DNA from: Hahella sp. CCB-MM4 | GTDB lineage: Bacteria > Pseudomonadota > Gammaproteobacteria > Pseudomonadales > Oleiphilaceae | Direction of reading: 5' to 3' | Assembly: GCF_002260525.1 (NCBI RefSeq) | Contig: NZ_MRYI01000013.1 | Location: 1 to 64,000, forward strand | DNA length: 64,000 nt | Shown here: piece by piece, positions 38,267 to 48,104 of the stretch | Layout of the letters: the number at the start of each line of letters is the position of its first letter | Numbering within the stretch: position 1 is the first letter of the stretch | Notes under the pieces: generated by a model | What the model was told of the DNA's origin: nothing | What the model saw: only the letters and a program-made list of their open reading frames with translations | Database searches by the model: none | Position numbers and translations under genes: made by a program

Positions 38267-39367
38267 TTGGCAATAATAGCTCGAAACACCCCCTCATTTG
38301 AAGCTTCACCGTCTATTCAAGAGACTCAGGAAAAGCTTATCGCTACCGACGCGGCACCGGGGCCTCAGGATGTCCAACGCGAGCCATCAGCACAGTGGCA
38401 GCGTGAACTGGCCAATATGATCCGCTCAGCAGATGAGTTAGTCAGCTATCTCCAACTCCCTGCCTCTTTGATTGATGAGGCATTGTCGGGACAATCACAA
38501 TTTCCGGTGAGGGTCACACGCCACTACGCGGACAAAATAGAAAAGGGAAATCTGCAGGATCCGCTGCTGCTACAGGTTCTACCTCTCTTGGCCGAAGGCG
38601 ATAAACATGCGAATTATTCCATAGACCCACTGGCAGAAAGCCACTTCCAGGCAAACCAGGGAATTCTTCACAAATACCACGGGCGCGCTTTGCTCATCAC
38701 CACAGGAGCCTGCGCAATTCATTGCCGCTATTGTTTTCGCAGGCACTTCCCCTATCAGGATCATCGTCAGAGTCTGTCTGATTGGGAGAACACCCTGCAA
38801 ACCATTACCCGGGACAGCAGCATTAAAGAAGTCATACTCAGTGGCGGCGACCCTTTGATGCTGACTGACCGCCACCTGAGCGGGCTGGTCAAGCTGATCG
38901 AAGCCATCCCTCATGTGCAGACTCTACGCATCCACAGCCGACTCCCCGTAGTACTGCCAAGCCGGGTAACACCTGAACTGCAGGAAATTCTGTCTGAAAC
39001 GCGCTTAAAGACTGTCGTGGTCATCCACAGCAACCATGCCAATGAAATTGACACTAATACAGGGCGGGCACTGAAACAGCTGTCACATAGTACAGATGCT
39101 CTGCTTAATCAGGCGGTACTGCTGCGGGGAATCAATGACAGCGGCGAGCAATTGGTACAGCTGAGTGAAGCATTATTTCGTAACGGGGTACTGCCTTACT
39201 ATCTGCATCTACTGGACAAAGTTGCCGGCGCTGCACATTTTGATTCGAATCCAGCCGATGTTGAACGGATCATGCAGGCGTTGCGATCCAGCCTGCCCGG
39301 TTATCTCGTCCCCAAACTGGTACGGGAAATTCCCGGGGAGTCATCAAAGTCTCCCGTGTGGGCATAA
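38267..39367 (+). CDS. epmB: EF-P beta-lysylation protein EpmB (lysine 2,3-aminomutase-like)
   Basis: Radical SAM and PLP enzyme converting L-lysine to (R)-beta-lysine for EF-P modification. It shows CAIHCRYCFRRHFPYQ (CxxxCxxC cluster, about residues 147-154) and GGDPLMLTDRHL, with the PLP lysine expected near the C-terminus in a LDKVAGAAHF segment. The frame begins at TTG 38267 (366 aa), about 25 residues longer at the N-terminus than E. coli EpmB, so the true start may lie further in. Divergent from efp. Confidence 0.93.
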   Translation: MAIIARNTPSFEASPSIQETQEKLIATDAAPGPQDVQREPSAQWQRELANMIRSADELVSYLQLPASLIDEALSGQSQFPVRVTRHYADKIEKGNLQDPLLLQVLPLLAEGDKHANYSIDPLAESHFQANQGILHKYHGRALLITTGACAIHCRYCFRRHFPYQDHRQSLSDWENTLQTITRDSSIKEVILSGGDPLMLTDRHLSGLVKLIEAIPHVQTLRIHSRLPVVLPSRVTPELQEILSETRLKTVVVIHSNHANEIDTNTGRALKQLSHSTDALLNQAVLLRGINDSGEQLVQLSEALFRNGVLPYYLHLLDKVAGAAHFDSNPADVERIMQALRSSLPGYLVPKLVREIPGESSKSPVWA

Positions 39368-39452
39368 TGCCGATGATCCGGGATACAGGTAACAAAATGT
39401 AATCAATTCTGTAAAACTATGTAAAAACATGAGAAATTTGGGCAGAATCCGA

Positions 39453-39530
39453 CGGTTTACAGATTCTTTGCTATTCTAACTACTAACGACTTGATTTAAG
39501 GTGAGATTAGAAAGGTTCGGGTGTAAACCG
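39453..39530. other. Distant inverted repeat upstream of the PilZ-like gene
   Basis: CGGTTTACA (39453-39461) and TGTAAACCG (39522-39530) are perfect 9-bp inverted copies 60 bp apart, in the 215-bp spacer before the gene starting at 39583. They could close a structured mRNA leader or be two operator sites; the sequence alone does not decide. Confidence 0.4.
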
Positions 39531-39582
39531 GATACCCAAGGTCAAGCACTAATGCATAATGAATACAAAATGGTCGTGATGC

Positions 39583-41382
39583 ATGGACGAAACTAGTTCA
39601 GCACTTCAAATAACTGTTCCTGAGCAGAAGCTAACCACGCTGTCCTTCTGTGAAGCCAATCCCAAGCAAATGGAACAGTGGGTCAGCAACCTGCCGATGG
39701 CCAACATCGGTGAAACCGCAAAGCGTCTCTATCATGCGGTTATGGAGCTCAATCAACTGATTCTTGCACCCAGCGTTCGCTTCCAACTGGTGGAGGTTCT
39801 GCGGGGTCCTGTGTACTACGTATGCAAAGAGTTATCCAAGCACTTTCTCAATCACTCCATCGTCCTGCCGGAAAAGCAGCGCAAAATAGCCAATCTGGCT
39901 CAGGCGCTGCAGTTACACCTGGCCAACGGCTATAAGTCAGTCATTCATGACCAGCTGAGCCAGGGAGCCAATGACAGAGCGATCAAAAATCTGGCACCAG
40001 CCTGTCATCGAGCCATTTCAGATCTGGCCCGCTGCGTCGTGCGCTCCTACCAGCTTTACTGCCAAAGTCCGCCAAATGTCTGGTTGGAAATTCACCAGAT
40101 TTACAAGTTCGCTCACGATCACGGTATCGAAAATATCAAGGTCAGAGACAAAGAACTCTCCTACAACGACGAAACCACTGTCCAACACACCTATAAGCGT
40201 ATTGTTCTATTGGGGTGCAGCAAACCCAACCAGATGCGCCAGAACGATATTTCCACGATTTACGAAGCTTACGACGCCTGGGCAGACAATACATTTTTGG
40301 ACTATGGCGAAAACAGCAGTGGTCTGTTCCTTATCAATCCACACAGTGACTCACCACCCTACTACCGCTCGCTGCATTCTGGTGCACCACTAGCTGACGG
40401 AATGGGGTTCGACACAGCGTTACTGGTGGACAAGCTGACGGACTATATTGCGTATCTCAACCATCACAAGCGTCCACCCGAAGACGTACTGGATATGCCG
40501 GTACGTGTGGCTGACAATGTGATGGGCTCACTGAGCAAGGCTCTGGGCATACTCACTAAGAGAACCTTCAAACGTCTATCCAGCAATGGCCGGATATTCC
40601 TGACGGTTGGACTGTCCTCCACCCATTATTTCTGCGCAGGCAATGTGGATTTCAATGCACTGCTGATGCGTCAGGACGGTGAAGATCACGACGCCAACTA
40701 TTACCTGCACCGGGCACAAAAATCCGACATCTGGTCGTCTTCATTCGATTCAGGCCCTTCCGGAATCAGCCGAACCTCAGCAGAAATGAGCCCGATCAGC
40801 TTTACCGGCGCATCAGGCGCTCCGACCAATGACAATAAACGCAACTACTCTCAGCACATCGTACCGTTGATAAACACCAGCCCTGGTGGATATTGCATTC
40901 AGTGGTCTGGAGATGTGCCCGGCAATGTTCAGGCAGGTGAGCTGTTGGGACTGAGGGAGCAGGAAAATCAGCCATGGAGTATCGGCGTGATTCGCTGGAT
41001 ACGTCAGGTTAAGCAACACGGGACCCAATTTGGCGTGGAACTGCTCGCTCCCAATGCCAAACCATGTGGCGTTCAGTTGACCCAGAAGACCGGTGACAAC
41101 AGTGAGTTCCTCCGCGGCTTACTGCTCCCGGAACTGCCTTCCATCGGGCAACCAGCTACCTTGATCACCCCTCGCCTGCCGTTCCAGGTTGGTCACAAAG
41201 TCATACTGAACAAGAAAGGCCGGGAATCCAAGGTTCAGCTGAGCCGCCGTGTATCGTCCACCGGAAGCTTCAGCCAGTTCGAAATCAAATTCCTGAGTCA
41301 GGCAATGCAGCAAGTACAATCAGAAGTCAAAGCCAGCCAGGCCAGCGAAGACGATTTTGATTCTCTGTGGCCGACACTTTAA
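39583..41382 (+). CDS. PilZ-like domain protein upstream of fimX (599 aa)
   Basis: A mostly helical N-terminal two-thirds with no family I can name (LRGPVYYVCKELSKHFLNHS, AYDAWADNTFLDYGENSSGL). Around residues 420-500 is a PilZ-like beta-barrel (NTSPGGYCIQWSGDVPGNVQ, then GVIRWIRQVKQHGTQFGVEL), in which the usual RxxxR and D/NxSxxG c-di-GMP ligands are not clearly present. It appears to be the counterpart of the hypothetical gene preceding fimX in P. aeruginosa (PA4958, from memory). Possible partner in the same c-di-GMP or type IV pilus pathway; this is inference from position. Confidence 0.75.
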   Translation: MDETSSALQITVPEQKLTTLSFCEANPKQMEQWVSNLPMANIGETAKRLYHAVMELNQLILAPSVRFQLVEVLRGPVYYVCKELSKHFLNHSIVLPEKQRKIANLAQALQLHLANGYKSVIHDQLSQGANDRAIKNLAPACHRAISDLARCVVRSYQLYCQSPPNVWLEIHQIYKFAHDHGIENIKVRDKELSYNDETTVQHTYKRIVLLGCSKPNQMRQNDISTIYEAYDAWADNTFLDYGENSSGLFLINPHSDSPPYYRSLHSGAPLADGMGFDTALLVDKLTDYIAYLNHHKRPPEDVLDMPVRVADNVMGSLSKALGILTKRTFKRLSSNGRIFLTVGLSSTHYFCAGNVDFNALLMRQDGEDHDANYYLHRAQKSDIWSSSFDSGPSGISRTSAEMSPISFTGASGAPTNDNKRNYSQHIVPLINTSPGGYCIQWSGDVPGNVQAGELLGLREQENQPWSIGVIRWIRQVKQHGTQFGVELLAPNAKPCGVQLTQKTGDNSEFLRGLLLPELPSIGQPATLITPRLPFQVGHKVILNKKGRESKVQLSRRVSSTGSFSQFEIKFLSQAMQQVQSEVKASQASEDDFDSLWPTL

Positions 41383-41636
41383 ACTTCTTTCCGTCCACCC
41401 CAACCATCTCCGGTAATCGATTTGAATGCGGTTACCGGGGACCACTGACAATGGTCGCTATTTGAGACAAATCACAATCAATCTGAACAAAGTCCATTAA
41501 TCGTCTTGTGGGAATGGCTGGCGGCTCCTAGAATAAAAAAAGTTGTTTATATAAATGGACATACTGTTGTTGCCTTTTCTTCTCCAGGTCATCAACATGC
41601 AGCAACTCCATATCGAATTTAAGTTAGCCTGATTAC

Positions 41637-43727
41637 ATGCAGAAAAAGAATCAAACAGTACATCTACTTCTTCTCGACTCTTCGCAAAACGATGCAGAGA
41701 AAGTAGTAAGTCTCATGCGTAATGCCGGGAAGGCAACCAGAGCTCACCGGGTTACCAGCATTGAGGATTTGGAAGAGTCTCTCAACGAACAGGTTTGGGA
41801 CCTGTTCATTTCCCGCGAAGCAGATGGAGAATTAACCTACGCCAACTGCCTTGAATTCATCAAGCAGCAGGAAAAAGACATACCGTTTATCGTCCTGATG
41901 GAAAACTACGACGAAGAATCTGCTATCGGAGCCCTGAAGCAGGGTGCCCGGGATGTGCTTCCCGCAGACTCCCTCCATCGATTGATCCTGGTAGTCAGAC
42001 GGGAACTTGGCGATCTCGAAGAAAGGCGCAAACGCCGCAACATGGAAGTGTATCTCCGTGAGGCTGAAAAACGCTGTAATATCCTGCTTGAAAGCTCGAT
42101 GGATGCGATCGCCTACGTCAACGAAGGCATGCACGTATTCGCCAACAAAGCCTACATGGATCTATTCGGCTATGAGGACATGGACGATCTCATGTGCATT
42201 CCTCTTATGGATACCATAGCCGGTGCCAACAAGGATAAGTTCAAGAGCTTCATGAAGAGCATGAATGACGGCTCTGCTTCCAGCAATGAACTGACGTGCA
42301 AAATTCAGAAGGAAGACGGCAGCGAAACGGACGTTGTGATCTCTTTCTCCCAGGCAACCTATGACGGGGAAGCCTGTACTCAACTGATCGTGCGCCCAGA
42401 AATTGATTCAGAGCTTGAAGAAAAGCTGCGTAAATTCAGCAGTGAAGACCTCCTGACCGGACTGTACAACAGAAGCCATTTCATTGAGCACCTGGACTCC
42501 ATCGTTGAAAAAGCGCTAAACCGCGAAGTTCAAGCCAACCTGCTCTATCTCGAGCTCGATGATTTCAGTATCGCCCGTGCTGAATACGGCATCGCCGGAG
42601 CCGACACCATTCTCGCCGATGTCGCCGCTATGTTAAGAAGCCTCTGCCCGGAAGATTACGCAATTGCTCGTCTGGGCGATGAGACGTTCGGTATTCTGGC
42701 CATGATCGCGGACACCAAAGCCGCAGAAAAATTTGCCAAGGATATGTGTCACCAGCTCGCAGAACACTTATTCGAAGTCGGCGACAAAACGGCCCAGATA
42801 ACCGCCAGCATTGGTATTGCCCGGGTCAACGAAAACGCACCTGCGGCCAATGACCTGCTGACACGCGCGCATAGAGCCAGCACTCATGTTCACACCCTCA
42901 GTGGGTCAGAAAACGGCAACGGCGTGTATGTGTATAACACCGTCGATTTCGAAGGTGGTGACGCCAGCAGCGAAGACATGATGGTCACATTGCAGGCAGC
43001 TTTGGACAACAATCGATTCAAACTGCTGTTCCAGCCTATCATCGGACTTCGGGGGGAAGGCGAGGAACACTATGAGGCCTTCCTGCGAATGATCAACGAC
43101 AAGCAGGAAGAGATCAGTCCATCCAAGTTCCTGCCGATTGATTCAAGCCCCGAACTGTCCACCAAACTGGACCGCTGGGTCATACTGCAGAATATCAAGA
43201 GCCTGAGCTCACACCGCTCCAAAGGGCACGACTCAAGACTGTTCCTGAACATTACTCCTCATACCATTGTGGATAAAAGCTTCGTGGAGTGGCTCGGGGT
43301 GGCCCTGAAGGCAGCCAAATTGCCGGGGAACTCCCTGATATTCCAGATCAAGGAAAGCGACACGATTGAGTACCTCAAGCAGGCCAAGGAGTTTACCGAA
43401 GGCTTGCAAAAGCTGGGCTGTAAGATCTCGATCAATCAGTTTGGCTGTGCTCTGAATCCGTTCAATACCTTCAAACATGTCAATGCTGACTATGTAAAAC
43501 TGGACGGTTCTTACACTGAGGAAATCCAAAAAGACGAGAAAGCCCGGGCGAAGGTGAAGGAAATCATCAATCAGTTACAGGAAATGGAGAAGCTCACCAT
43601 TGTCCCATTCGTGGAAAATGCTTCTGTGCTCTCCACACTTTGGCAGGCAGGGGTGAACTATATTCAGGGTTACTATCTGCAGGAGCCTACCACGGAAATG
43701 AACTACGATTTCAGTGAGGGCGAATAG
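41637..43727 (+). CDS. fimX: FimX-like degenerate GGDEF/EAL c-di-GMP receptor
   Basis: The 696-aa protein has the order REC-like (1-120, LLLLDSSQNDAEKVVSLMRN, no clear phospho-acceptor), PAS (about 140-255), GGDEF-like (about 265-430) and EAL-like (about 440-690). The GGDEF motif is replaced by GDETF near residue 345, and the EAL signature by EAFLR near 479. LDGSYTEE stands where active phosphodiesterases have DD-type metal ligands. So it most likely binds c-di-GMP without making or degrading it, as FimX does in controlling type IV pilus assembly and twitching. Length and neighbours (psd upstream, serB downstream) match P. aeruginosa FimX. Confidence 0.88.
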   Translation: MQKKNQTVHLLLLDSSQNDAEKVVSLMRNAGKATRAHRVTSIEDLEESLNEQVWDLFISREADGELTYANCLEFIKQQEKDIPFIVLMENYDEESAIGALKQGARDVLPADSLHRLILVVRRELGDLEERRKRRNMEVYLREAEKRCNILLESSMDAIAYVNEGMHVFANKAYMDLFGYEDMDDLMCIPLMDTIAGANKDKFKSFMKSMNDGSASSNELTCKIQKEDGSETDVVISFSQATYDGEACTQLIVRPEIDSELEEKLRKFSSEDLLTGLYNRSHFIEHLDSIVEKALNREVQANLLYLELDDFSIARAEYGIAGADTILADVAAMLRSLCPEDYAIARLGDETFGILAMIADTKAAEKFAKDMCHQLAEHLFEVGDKTAQITASIGIARVNENAPAANDLLTRAHRASTHVHTLSGSENGNGVYVYNTVDFEGGDASSEDMMVTLQAALDNNRFKLLFQPIIGLRGEGEEHYEAFLRMINDKQEEISPSKFLPIDSSPELSTKLDRWVILQNIKSLSSHRSKGHDSRLFLNITPHTIVDKSFVEWLGVALKAAKLPGNSLIFQIKESDTIEYLKQAKEFTEGLQKLGCKISINQFGCALNPFNTFKHVNADYVKLDGSYTEEIQKDEKARAKVKEIINQLQEMEKLTIVPFVENASVLSTLWQAGVNYIQGYYLQEPTTEMNYDFSEGE

Positions 43728-43759
43728 CCGATCGGCAGCCACAGTTTTCTCCAGACAAT

Positions 43760-43798
43760 AAAAAAGCCCGGTTGCTTTGAAAGCACCCGGGCTTTTTA
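43760..43798. terminator. Bidirectional terminator between fimX and serB
   Basis: GCCCGG (43766-43771) pairs with CCGGGC (43787-43792), extended by TGCTTT/AAAGCA inside, with an A-run on the left and a T-run on the right. It lies between converging genes and can serve both. Confidence 0.9.
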
Positions 43799-43822
43799 TT
43801 TATTGGCCGGTCAATTATCTGT

Positions 43823-43890
43823 AGTTCTTCTAGCTTATAGGTCTTCTAGCTTACAGTTCTTCCAGCCAGCCTATAGCTCTTCCAGCAAAG
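43823..43890 (-). repeat. Four degenerate 16-18-bp tandem units at the serB stop
   Basis: Units 43823-43838, 43839-43854, 43855-43872 and 43873-43890 share an AGTTCTTCYAGC core. The last encodes the C-terminal LEEL of SerB with its TAG at the unit boundary; the other three lie beyond the stop. The first two units differ at two of 16 positions. Confidence 0.9.
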
Positions 43891-45097
43891 CCGTATCACT
43901 CTCCCTGAAACCAAGCAGATAGAGGATACTATCCAGCCCCAAAGTGGATATGGAATGCTTCGCAGACTCTTTCACCAACGGCTTGGCCCTGAAGGCCACC
44001 CCAAGACCAGCGGCGCTAAGCATGGGAAGATCGTTGGCCCCATCTCCAACCGCAATGACCTGCTGTAATTGAACCCCTTCACGCGCTGCAATCTCGTGCA
44101 ACAGCTCCGCCTTGCGGGCACCATCCACAATCCTGCCAGTGACTTCGCCTGTTACTAAACCGTCCTTGATATCAAGTTCATTGGCATAGATATAATCGAT
44201 GCCTAACTTTTGCTGTAAGTGCTTGGCAAAGTACGTAAACCCGCCGGAGAGAATCGCCGTTTTATACCCCAGCTTACGCAGAGTACTGATCAGTTTTTCC
44301 GCTCCTTCGGTGAGCACCAACCGCTGGCAGACGTTCTCAAGCACCGTTTCCGGCAGCCCTTTTAACAATCCAACTCTCTTGCGGAAGCTTTGGGAGAAGT
44401 CCAGTTCGCCGCGCATAGCACTTTCAGTGATTTCGGCTACCTGATCACCCACACCCGCTTCTTTGGCCAGCTCATCAATGACCTCAGCTTCGATCAGCGT
44501 GGAATCCATGTCGAACACCACCAGACGCCGATTACGCCGGAAGATATCGTCTTTCTGGAATGCGATATCCACTGCCAGCTCATTTGCCACCTGCAGAAAC
44601 TCTTTCTTCAGTCCGTTAAGGTCCTGGGGATTTCCCCTGACAGAGAACTCGACACAAGCCTGCGCCTGGGAACGGTCTTCATACAGAGACAGACGGCTGG
44701 AAAGACGGGAGATATTATCGATGTTAAGCCCGTTAGTGGCAGTAATTCCAGAGACTGTGGCAATCTGCTCAGCTGTGATCTCACGGGACAGCAGGGTCAC
44801 AATATAGCGATCCTTCCCCTTCCCTTTCACCCATTCCATATATTGCTCATCAGTAACGGGCGTAAACTGAACCTGGAGGTTCAGCTCGTGCATGCGGAAT
44901 AGAAGATCCTTAAGCACCGGAGCAGACTCCTGGGCGGCAGGAATCTGCACAAGAATCCCCCAGGTCAGGTGATCGTGAATCACGGCCTGACCGATATCCA
45001 GGATCACCAGTCCATATTCAGCCATAATGCGGGTAATGGAAGAAGTGAGCCCGGGTTTGTCGGACCCGGACACATTTATCAGCAAAATTTCATTCAC
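43871..45097 (-). CDS. serB: Phosphoserine phosphatase SerB
   Basis: Last step of serine synthesis. N-terminal tandem ACT-like domains (LLINVSGSDKPGLTSSITRI and YIVTLLSREITAEQIATVSG) precede the HAD domain: nucleophile motif VVFDMDSTLIEAEVIDELAK, motif II AILSGGFTYFA, motif III/IV GDGANDLPML. The 408-aa length with two ACT-like domains is the Pseudomonas type. The final residues are encoded in a tandem-repeat unit. It is 30 bp downstream of parC. Confidence 0.96.
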   Translation of the reverse strand: MNEILLINVSGSDKPGLTSSITRIMAEYGLVILDIGQAVIHDHLTWGILVQIPAAQESAPVLKDLLFRMHELNLQVQFTPVTDEQYMEWVKGKGKDRYIVTLLSREITAEQIATVSGITATNGLNIDNISRLSSRLSLYEDRSQAQACVEFSVRGNPQDLNGLKKEFLQVANELAVDIAFQKDDIFRRNRRLVVFDMDSTLIEAEVIDELAKEAGVGDQVAEITESAMRGELDFSQSFRKRVGLLKGLPETVLENVCQRLVLTEGAEKLISTLRKLGYKTAILSGGFTYFAKHLQQKLGIDYIYANELDIKDGLVTGEVTGRIVDGARKAELLHEIAAREGVQLQQVIAVGDGANDLPMLSAAGLGVAFRAKPLVKESAKHSISTLGLDSILYLLGFRESDTALLEEL

Positions 45098-45127
45098 TCG
45101 TCAGATACCTGTCAGCTCAGTGATACA

Positions 45128-47413
45128 TCATTCGTTTGCCGGAATGTCGCCGGAATCGGCCGGTTTCGCATCTGCCGCCACTTCCAGGCGATCCACTCTC
45201 TGCAGCCCTCTAGGCAGTTTATGCCCCCGACGACCACGCTCACCAGCGTAATGGGCAAGGTCCGAAGCACTCAGCTTGAGAAAACGCTTACCCGCGTGTA
45301 TTACTAGAGTTTCGTCATCACCAACGATGGCGAGATGGGCCATCCATTCTTCCCTGGACTGCAGCCTTGCGGACGGAATGCTGATAATCTTGTTGCCTTT
45401 CCCTTTTGCCAGCTCAGGCAGCTCACTAATCGGAAATACCAGCATCCTGCCTTCGTTGGAGATCGCCACCAGGTGCGGATTATTCCGCTTGCCAAGCAAC
45501 TGAGGCGCCATGACCTCGCCCCCTTTGGGCAACGAGATCAATGCTTTACCTGCCCGGTTCTTGGACTGCATATCTTCAACTGTGGCAACAAACCCATAGC
45601 CCGCATCAGATGCCAGCAGCACTTTGGCCTTATCGTCACCCATCAACACATGCACCATACTGGCACCGGATGGAGGGTTTACCCGGCCAGTGATCGGCTC
45701 CCCCTGTCCCCGCGCTGAGGGCAGCGTATGAGCAGGCAGGCTGTATGACCTTCCGGTAGTATCGATAAAAATAGCGTTCTGGTTACTTCTACCCAACGCA
45801 GCAGCCCTGAACTTATCCCCGGATTTGTAACTCAGACCCACGGGGTCAATATCATGACCTTTGGCGGAACGTACCCAGCCCTTATCCGACAACACAACCG
45901 TTACCGCTTCAGAGGCAATTAACTCCACCTCACTGAAAGCCTGGGCATCCTGGCGCTGAACAATTGGTGAGCGGCGATCATCACCGAAGGTTTCCATATC
46001 CTCCTTGATTTCCTGCTTCACCTTTTTACGTAGCTTGGCTTCTGACCCCAGAATCGATTCGAGGCTCTTACGCTCTTTCTCAAGCTCGTCCTGCTCAGCC
46101 TTGATTTTCATTTCCTCAAGGCGGGCCAATTGTCTCAATCGGGTATCCAACACCCAATCCGCTTGCAGCTCAGACAACCCAAATCGCTCCATCAGCGCGG
46201 GCTTCGGCTTATCTTCCGTACGGATAATATGAATCACTTCATCAATATTCAGGAAAGCGATCAACAAACCTTCCAAGATATGCAAGCGATCCAGAACCTT
46301 TTGCAGACGATACTGGAGACGGCGACGCACCGTTTCGGTACGGAAGGTCAGCCATTCCTTCAGAAGAGTGCGCAGATCTTTTACCGCCGGACGTCCGTCC
46401 AGGCCAATCACGTTGAGATTGACCCGATAGTTCTTCTCGAGATCGGTCGTAGCAAACAAGTGGGCCGTCAGGGATTCAGCGTCCACCCTGTTGGAACGCG
46501 GAACGATAACCAACCGGGTAGGATTCTCGTGATCCGACTCGTCTCTTAAGTCCGCCACCATCGGCAGTTTTTTAGCCTGCATCTGCTGCGCGATCTGCTC
46601 CAGTACCCGGGCTCCCGAAACCTGATGGGGTAGCTCGGTCACCACGATGTCCTGGCCTTCACTGATATACTTGGCACGCATTTTCACAGACCCGCGCCCG
46701 GTCTCGTACATTTGTTGCAGATCCTGCGTACTCGATATGATTTCGCCGCCGGTGGGAAAATCGGGAGCAGGAATAAAGGTGGTCAGATCCTGTACCGTTG
46801 CTGATGGATGCTCCAGCAAGTGGATGCAGGCTTCAGCCACTTCCCGAAGGTTATGTGGAGGAACATCCGTCGCCATACCAACGGCAATACCGGTCGTACC
46901 GTTTAACAATAGATTCGGTAATCGGGAGGGCAGTACAGCGGGTTCTTCCATGCTGCCGTCAAAGTTCGCGACCCAATCGACGGTACCCAGCCCCACCTCT
47001 TTCAGCAGGACTTCTGAATATTTTGCCAGGCGCGCTTCGGTGTAACGCATGGCTGCGAAAGACTTTGGATCGTCCGCCGAACCCCAGTTACCCTGGCCGT
47101 CCACCAGCGGGTAGCGATAGGAAAACGGCTGAGCCATCAGTACCATTGCCTCATAGCAGGCACTATCGCCGTGAGGATGGAATTTACCTAATACATCCCC
47201 CACTGTCCGGGCGGACTTCTTGTGCTTTGCCGCCGCGCTCAACCCCAGTTCCGACATGGCGTATACAATTCGCCTCTGAACTGGCTTTAATCCATCTCCT
47301 ATGTGTGGCAATGCCCGGTCAAGGATGACGTACATCGAATAATCGAGATAGGCTTTTTCCGTATACTCCTTCAGCGGGAGACGCTCGATACCCTCGTCAA
47401 ACATTGTGCTCAT
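45128..47413 (-). CDS. parC: DNA topoisomerase IV subunit A ParC
   Basis: Type IIA topoisomerase subunit that decatenates chromosomes. The breakage-reunion domain carries catalytic Tyr124 ([12 protein letters not shown]), and the quinolone-resistance-determining region [12 protein letters not shown] has the sensitive-type Ser84 and Glu88 (E. coli Ser80 and Glu84). A long coiled-coil ([20 protein letters not shown]) and C-terminal beta-pinwheel blades follow. At 761 aa it is normal for ParC; the N-terminus [21 protein letters not shown] is the ParC rather than the GyrA type. parE is not in the window. Confidence 0.97.
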   Translation of the reverse strand: MSTMFDEGIERLPLKEYTEKAYLDYSMYVILDRALPHIGDGLKPVQRRIVYAMSELGLSAAAKHKKSARTVGDVLGKFHPHGDSACYEAMVLMAQPFSYRYPLVDGQGNWGSADDPKSFAAMRYTEARLAKYSEVLLKEVGLGTVDWVANFDGSMEEPAVLPSRLPNLLLNGTTGIAVGMATDVPPHNLREVAEACIHLLEHPSATVQDLTTFIPAPDFPTGGEIISSTQDLQQMYETGRGSVKMRAKYISEGQDIVVTELPHQVSGARVLEQIAQQMQAKKLPMVADLRDESDHENPTRLVIVPRSNRVDAESLTAHLFATTDLEKNYRVNLNVIGLDGRPAVKDLRTLLKEWLTFRTETVRRRLQYRLQKVLDRLHILEGLLIAFLNIDEVIHIIRTEDKPKPALMERFGLSELQADWVLDTRLRQLARLEEMKIKAEQDELEKERKSLESILGSEAKLRKKVKQEIKEDMETFGDDRRSPIVQRQDAQAFSEVELIASEAVTVVLSDKGWVRSAKGHDIDPVGLSYKSGDKFRAAALGRSNQNAIFIDTTGRSYSLPAHTLPSARGQGEPITGRVNPPSGASMVHVLMGDDKAKVLLASDAGYGFVATVEDMQSKNRAGKALISLPKGGEVMAPQLLGKRNNPHLVAISNEGRMLVFPISELPELAKGKGNKIISIPSARLQSREEWMAHLAIVGDDETLVIHAGKRFLKLSASDLAHYAGERGRRGHKLPRGLQRVDRLEVAADAKPADSGDIPANE

Positions 47414-47596
47414 ATATTTCAGGAAATCTCTTATATGTTTATTGAGTTGTGATAGCCAACCTGCCCGGCAGTGCTAACAGCTCCCGTGTCTTGCGACATC
47501 CGTACTCTACGCAAGGATGCCTCCAAGATAAAGCCCTGGTAAGCAGATGTACGCATTTTACTGCTTTATAGCGATCCGTAAGATCGCACCCAATCC

Positions 47597-47911
47597 ATGA
47601 GGCTACAGGAGGACACAAATCACTTGTACGCTATTGAATCCGAAGCGGGCACTGAGCAGGCTGATCACTCAGTTTCAACCTCCCGCGTAGTTCCAATGGG
47701 CATTAGCGCATGTGCCCTGATGATCGCAGTGGATTATTTGTTTTCGGGCAATTGGAGTGGTGCCCCGTACTACTTCCTGGCAGGATTGACACTGGCCCTC
47801 ACCGCCTTTCTGGGAAGAAAAGCCAGAAGCAGGAAAACTATTTCAGGCAGTAAAACAGGTGAGGACATGCTCAATACGGCAGCGAATGTTCACAGCCAGG
47901 AAAGGACATAG
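47597..47911 (+). CDS. Hypothetical small membrane protein (up to 104 aa)
   Basis: Not recognised. It has two hydrophobic stretches (VVPMGISACALMIAVDYLFS and YYFLAGLTLALTAFLG) and a basic, polar C-terminus. An AGGAGGAC ribosome-binding-like sequence lies inside the first codons, so translation more likely starts at the in-frame TTG at 47624, giving 95 aa. It diverges from parC across a 183-bp spacer. Codon use looks like its neighbours. Moderate confidence that it is expressed. Confidence 0.55.
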   Translation: MRLQEDTNHLYAIESEAGTEQADHSVSTSRVVPMGISACALMIAVDYLFSGNWSGAPYYFLAGLTLALTAFLGRKARSRKTISGSKTGEDMLNTAANVHSQERT

Positions 47912-47964
47912 GATAAGTCCGAAATTTGATTCCGAAAAGGAAATCATTGTTTTCATTTCAAAAC

Positions 47965-48019
47965 GTGCCGGCACCCGAATAACAACTATTAAGTGCCGAC
48001 ACCCATAAGTACCGACACT
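47965..48019. repeat. Short imperfect repeats between two small membrane-protein genes
   Basis: GTGCCGGCACCC (47965-47976), AAGTGCCGACACCCAT (47991-48006) and AAGTACCGACACTCAAT (48007-48023) are imperfect copies, the last two directly adjacent. The rest of 47912-48104 shows no gene. Confidence 0.6.
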
Positions 48020-48104
48020 CAATTTTCATCTCCCAGCAATTCAACAAAGAACTATCTGGACAAATATTCGCCAGGGCATCAGCTGTTATCAGCGCGTTGA
48101 AATT

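Noticed and set aside
39453-39530. CGGTTTACA/TGTAAACCG pair as a BirA operator
   Set aside because: The 60-bp spacing is incompatible with a BirA dimer site, and no biotin gene is adjacent.
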